Positions 6,217 to 8,794 of a DNA stretch of 8,794 nt are shown here, piece by piece; within the stretch, counting starts at the first letter, position 1, and every line of letters begins with the position of its first letter. The stretch covers positions 1 through 8,794 of the forward strand of contig CASBQX010000327.1 in the NCBI GenBank assembly GCA_949127925.1. The letters run 5' to 3'. The position numbers and the translations under genes are program-made. Source of the stretch: Synechococcales cyanobacterium PMM_0002. Its GTDB lineage: Bacteria > Cyanobacteriota > Cyanobacteriia > Elainellales > Elainellaceae. The notes under the pieces are model-generated. The model searched no databases and was not told the DNA's origin. It worked only from the letters and a program-made list of their open reading frames with translations.

Positions 6217-8794
6217 ATGACCCAAACGAATCTTCTAGAACTCGCGAAGCAGGGAGACCCTCAGGCGATCGCGACCCTGATGAATCGGTCTTTACAGCCC
6301 AGAGGCATGACTGCCGAGGTGGAACTGCAAGGCAGCTGTTTGCGCGTGGCTCTAGAAGCCGAGCAGGTGCCCAATCGGCAGGCGTTGACTGCATTTGTGC
6401 AAAACGGTATTGGCAATTTGGGGATCAAGTCGATTCAGTCGATCAAAGTTGTAGGGCGGCAGATTGGAGCTAGCGTTCCGGCTTGGATGCATGAAATCAT
6501 TTTGGACGTTCCGGCTGATGCCGCCGCGCTCGCTCCGACGCCCCCCGCAACTGTGCCGGCGGCGGCAGCAGCCGTATTGCCGCCAGCCCTGCCCCTGCGC
6601 CCTACCCCTCCGCCCATGCCACCGTTCCGTCCGGCAGTTCCACCTCTGGCAGAGGCAGAACTGGATTTGCCAGAACTGGAACTGCCAGAAGTGGCATTAC
6701 CAGAACTGGACTTGCCTACAGATCTGCCTGAAATCACTTCAGAGAGTGCTGTTGGTGCTGTCGAGTCGGTGTCAGAAAGCCAATTTGAACGCTTGGAGCT
6801 AGAAGATTTAGGCTTAGACGATTTGGAGTTTGAGGAGTTTGATGAGTCGGCGATCGCCCCCCTGTCTGATGCCGATTTTGGCTTCCCAGAGGATAGCGAA
6901 CTGGAAGAGGCGATCGCCAATGATTTTGGTGTTTCTGAGGCAACCGGGAGAGATGGCTTAACGGACAGCAACGACTTCACCTCCTCGCTAGATGATTTGG
7001 AGTTAGGTGCCCTAGACGATGAAGCCGATAGCGCCGAATTTGATGCCGAAGAATTTGATGCCGAATTTGATGCCGAATTTGAGCCGGGGGCGATCGCTAA
7101 TCCTCCCAATCAGTTTCAGCAATTCGAGCAATTTGAGCAATTTGACCAAGACATCACCGCCCTTAATTCCTTAGAAGCCTTTGACTTTGGAGACGAGTTC
7201 AGCGCCGCCAATCTTGATCCAGATTCCACACAATCTGACTCCGAGCCAGGTAACACCGACGACTTGCTAGCTTCTCTGGACTTAGAAGACGGGCTGGACT
7301 TTGAAAACGAGCCAGATTTAGAAAACGGGCTGGACTTTGAAAACGGGCTGGACTTTGAAGACGGGCTGGACTTAGACGCGATCGATTTAACCAGCGAATT
7401 CGATTTAACCAGCGAGCTAGATGCTTTACCACTTGTCTCGGATACATCGCCCGAATTAGACGCGGCTACAGGGTTTGAGAGTGACCTCAGCTTTGCGGAC
7501 GATCGCCTCACCGATAGCGAACCGCTCACCGATCCCCTAGCAGATTTAGCCCTTGAAGATGCATTTGACGACGACTTTGCCCTCGACCGCGAGCAGGACG
7601 CCGCCGCTCTATCAGATGATTTTTCCGATCTCTCGGATAACTTTGCGGATAACTTAAACGATGAACCCGATGCCGCAGCCGTTGATCCACTGGCGGCTTT
7701 TGACCTAGAAGACGAGCTAGGATTCGCACCCGTAGATCAACTCACCGCAGATGCTGTGCTTGATCCGCTGGCAGCATTGGCAGCTGAAGATGATTTCCAG
7801 TTTGGCAACGATTTGAGCGAACCTGGTTTGGGTGACATTAGCCTAGATGCAGCTAGCTGGAGTTTCGACGCAGATTCTCCGTCCGACTCGTGGCTTACAG
7901 AAGATGCCGCGTTGGAGGCTCCCAGTCTAGAGAGCCTGATTACAGAGCTTCCTACCACAGATATCCCAGCAGATGCTTCAGTTCCACCAGCCTTTGCCGA
8001 ATCATTCCTGGAATTTGACGATCTCGATGAATTAGGCCAAGATGCTTTCGGTGACGACTCAGGCGACGACTTAGCCGACGACTTAGCCGCAGTAGAACTG
8101 TTCGAGTCTCCTGATGATGACCTGCCACCAGAACTGCTAGTAGACGACATTGCTACGCCGGGGCTATATTCTTCGCTCCACGATACAGACGCCTACAGCG
8201 CCAGCGACAGCGACGCCGACGCCGACGCGGAGGATGAGGAAGTCATGCTGGATTGGATGAGCGAACCAATTGCAGATCCGGTATTTGACAGCTTTCCTGA
8301 AGATGCTGAACCGACCGGAGACGCAACGTGGGGACAGTCTACACCCATAGAACCAACCCTAGAGACAGAACCCACCTTAGAGGGTTTTGCGACCAGTGCT
8401 CCGTCCGATTTCTATTTGGATACTGACCCACCTGGCAGCGCCCTAGAGCCAGACGATGAAGAACGAACTCTAGACCTAACCGACGGCAGCTACTCATCCA
8501 ATCAGGCGGTTCAATTTTTGCCCAATCTGGAAGCGCCATCTAGTGCTGTGGATGCAGCAGCACCGCTTGAATTGTTCACCCAGGCAGGGGAGACAACCGA
8601 CGCAGACGTGGGACAAGAGGATGCAGAATTATTGTGGGCTGATAGCCAAACAGAACCCAACGCCATGCCAGCACTGGGATACTTCCAATCGGCTGAGGCA
8701 CCTGCTCTAGACCGCCCACTTTTGAGTGAAGCGGTCGATCCATTGCCGCTGAGCCTGGAACCCATGACCGATCAAAACTTTGATTGGGACGCCG
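6217..8794 (+). CDS. Large acidic low-complexity protein with N-terminal cyanobacterial module (3' end outside window)
   Basis: The frame is open from the ATG at 6217 to the window edge: 859 residues with no stop. Residues about 4-95 form a compact domain: LLELAKQGDPQAIATLMNRS (6-25), then RGMTAEVELQGSCLRVALEA and GIGNLGIKSIQSIKVVGRQI (65-84), ending at AWMHEIIL (89-96). From memory this module begins many otherwise unrelated cyanobacterial proteins; its function is unknown to me. A Pro/Ala linker follows (99-146), then LPEL repeats (150-168). From 149 to 859 the chain is acidic: my hand count is about 208 Asp/Glu against six Arg and no Lys. The last Lys is residue 77 and the only Cys is residue 41. 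No membrane helix or catalytic motif is visible so far, so most of it is probably disordered. GGA at 6207-6209, seven bases before the ATG, is a weak ribosome site. Coding use is supported by the N-terminal domain and by repeat units whose lengths are all multiples of three. A C-terminal membrane anchor or enzymatic domain may lie beyond the window. Confidence 0.85.
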   Translation, partial: MTQTNLLELAKQGDPQAIATLMNRSLQPRGMTAEVELQGSCLRVALEAEQVPNRQALTAFVQNGIGNLGIKSIQSIKVVGRQIGASVPAWMHEIILDVPADAAALAPTPPATVPAAAAAVLPPALPLRPTPPPMPPFRPAVPPLAEAELDLPELELPEVALPELDLPTDLPEITSESAVGAVESVSESQFERLELEDLGLDDLEFEEFDESAIAPLSDADFGFPEDSELEEAIANDFGVSEATGRDGLTDSNDFTSSLDDLELGALDDEADSAEFDAEEFDAEFDAEFEPGAIANPPNQFQQFEQFEQFDQDITALNSLEAFDFGDEFSAANLDPDSTQSDSEPGNTDDLLASLDLEDGLDFENEPDLENGLDFENGLDFEDGLDLDAIDLTSEFDLTSELDALPLVSDTSPELDAATGFESDLSFADDRLTDSEPLTDPLADLALEDAFDDDFALDREQDAAALSDDFSDLSDNFADNLNDEPDAAAVDPLAAFDLEDELGFAPVDQLTADAVLDPLAALAAEDDFQFGNDLSEPGLGDISLDAASWSFDADSPSDSWLTEDAALEAPSLESLITELPTTDIPADASVPPAFAESFLEFDDLDELGQDAFGDDSGDDLADDLAAVELFESPDDDLPPELLVDDIATPGLYSSLHDTDAYSASDSDADADAEDEEVMLDWMSEPIADPVFDSFPEDAEPTGDATWGQSTPIEPTLETEPTLEGFATSAPSDFYLDTDPPGSALEPDDEERTLDLTDGSYSSNQAVQFLPNLEAPSSAVDAAAPLELFTQAGETTDADVGQEDAELLWADSQTEPNAMPALGYFQSAEAPALDRPLLSEAVDPLPLSLEPMTDQNFDWDA
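7036..7083 (+). repeat. In-frame 12-base tandem repeats (EFDA units)
   Basis: GAATTTGATGCC occurs at 7036-7047, 7051-7062 and 7063-7074, with a partial copy at 7075-7083 and one extra GAA codon at 7048. It encodes EFDA units in the acidic protein. Confidence 0.85.
7120..7146 (+). repeat. In-frame 9-base tandem repeats (QFE units)
   Basis: Three nearly identical units, CAATTCGAG, CAATTTGAG and CAATTTGAC, encode QFE, QFE, QFD. They follow the 12-base array closely, separated by a short linker that includes a HIP1 site at 7090. Confidence 0.8.
7276..7419 (+). repeat. Eight-unit 18-base tandem array within the acidic protein gene
   Basis: Units begin at 7276, 7294, 7312, 7330, 7348, 7366, 7384 and 7402. 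The first five encode variants of LDFENG/LDLEDG; the third is degenerate (PDLENG). The sixth is a transition (LDLDAI), and the last two encode DLTSEF and DLTSEL from almost identical DNA. The units at 7330 and 7348 differ by one base. The period is an exact multiple of three, so copy number can change without a frameshift. Confidence 0.88.
8203..8229 (+). repeat. Short Ser-Asp/Ala-Asp repeat
   Basis: Alternating AGC/GCC and GAC codons encode SDSDADADA, followed by EDEE. The 6-base period is approximate. The run of alternating Asp could bind cations, but no defined EF-hand or RTX motif is present. Confidence 0.65.

Noticed and set aside
6037..6225. Minus-strand 62-codon frame in the divergent intergenic region
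   Set aside because: No domain or clear ribosome site, and it overlaps the start of the acidic-protein gene. It is more likely chance in a non-coding gap.
6435..7109. Minus-strand 224-codon serine-rich frame, and similar serine-rich frames at 7116-7529, 7737-8150 and 8511-8765
   Set aside because: They are the reverse complement of the acidic plus-strand gene: GAx-rich codons read backwards give Ser-rich peptides. They have no domains, while the plus frame is open throughout and has a recognisable N-terminal module.
7276..7419. CRISPR array
   Set aside because: The units are directly adjacent with no spacers, in frame, and encode a continuous acidic peptide.
8203..8229. RTX or EF-hand calcium-binding repeat
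   Set aside because: Alternating Asp is present, but no glycine-rich nonapeptide or 12-residue EF loop with the right spacing.

Overview
The window is cyanobacterial chromosome. HIP1 octamers (GCGATCGC) occur about a dozen times in 8.8 kb (for example at 540, 764, 1371, 2457, 3793, 3842, 4395, 5310, 6265, 6850, 6910 and 7090). The gene set also fits: a cyanobacterial-type DUF2721 membrane protein, a GH57/DUF1957 glucan branching enzyme, LarB, and an N-terminal module that I associate with many cyanobacterial proteins. No mobile element, CRISPR array, tRNA or rRNA is visible.

Layout. Positions 1-430 are AT-rich and hold no gene. A plus-strand gene (431-1690) encodes a GTP cyclohydrolase II-like protein of the URC1 type, linked in fungi and bacteria to uracil catabolism. 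It converges on a block of four minus-strand genes: a DUF2721 membrane protein (1895-2485, with an in-frame leader to 2521), a small conserved-looking protein (2730-3110), LarB of nickel-pincer cofactor synthesis (3342-4127) and a GH57 branching enzyme (4264-5853). Gaps of 136-230 bases with hairpins separate the minus-strand genes, so they look like separate transcription units rather than one tight operon. A 363-base divergent region then leads to a plus-strand reading frame that runs open from 6217 off the end of the window (859 codons seen). It encodes an extremely acidic, low-complexity protein with a compact N-terminal domain.

Main points of interest. (1) The DUF2721 gene has a good promoter, Shine-Dalgarno and ATG at 2521, but codon 5 is TAG in frame, and family-like sequence resumes directly after it. 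This is most simply a CAG-to-TAG change, a sequencing error, a switch to the internal GTG, or readthrough. (2) The acidic protein has no lysine after residue 77 and no cysteine after residue 41. Asp and Glu make up about 29% of residues from position 149 on, and the gene contains in-frame DNA tandem repeats of 18, 12, 9 and 6 bases. It is the least explained object here. (3) Several intergenic inverted repeats, notably two overlapping ones between the GH57 gene and larB, are candidate RNA switches, operators or terminators.

Functionally the genes form no single pathway: pyrimidine salvage or catabolism, nickel cofactor synthesis and glycogen branching are adjacent housekeeping or accessory functions. 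I find no convincing evidence for a new multi-gene system; the novelty lies in the points above.
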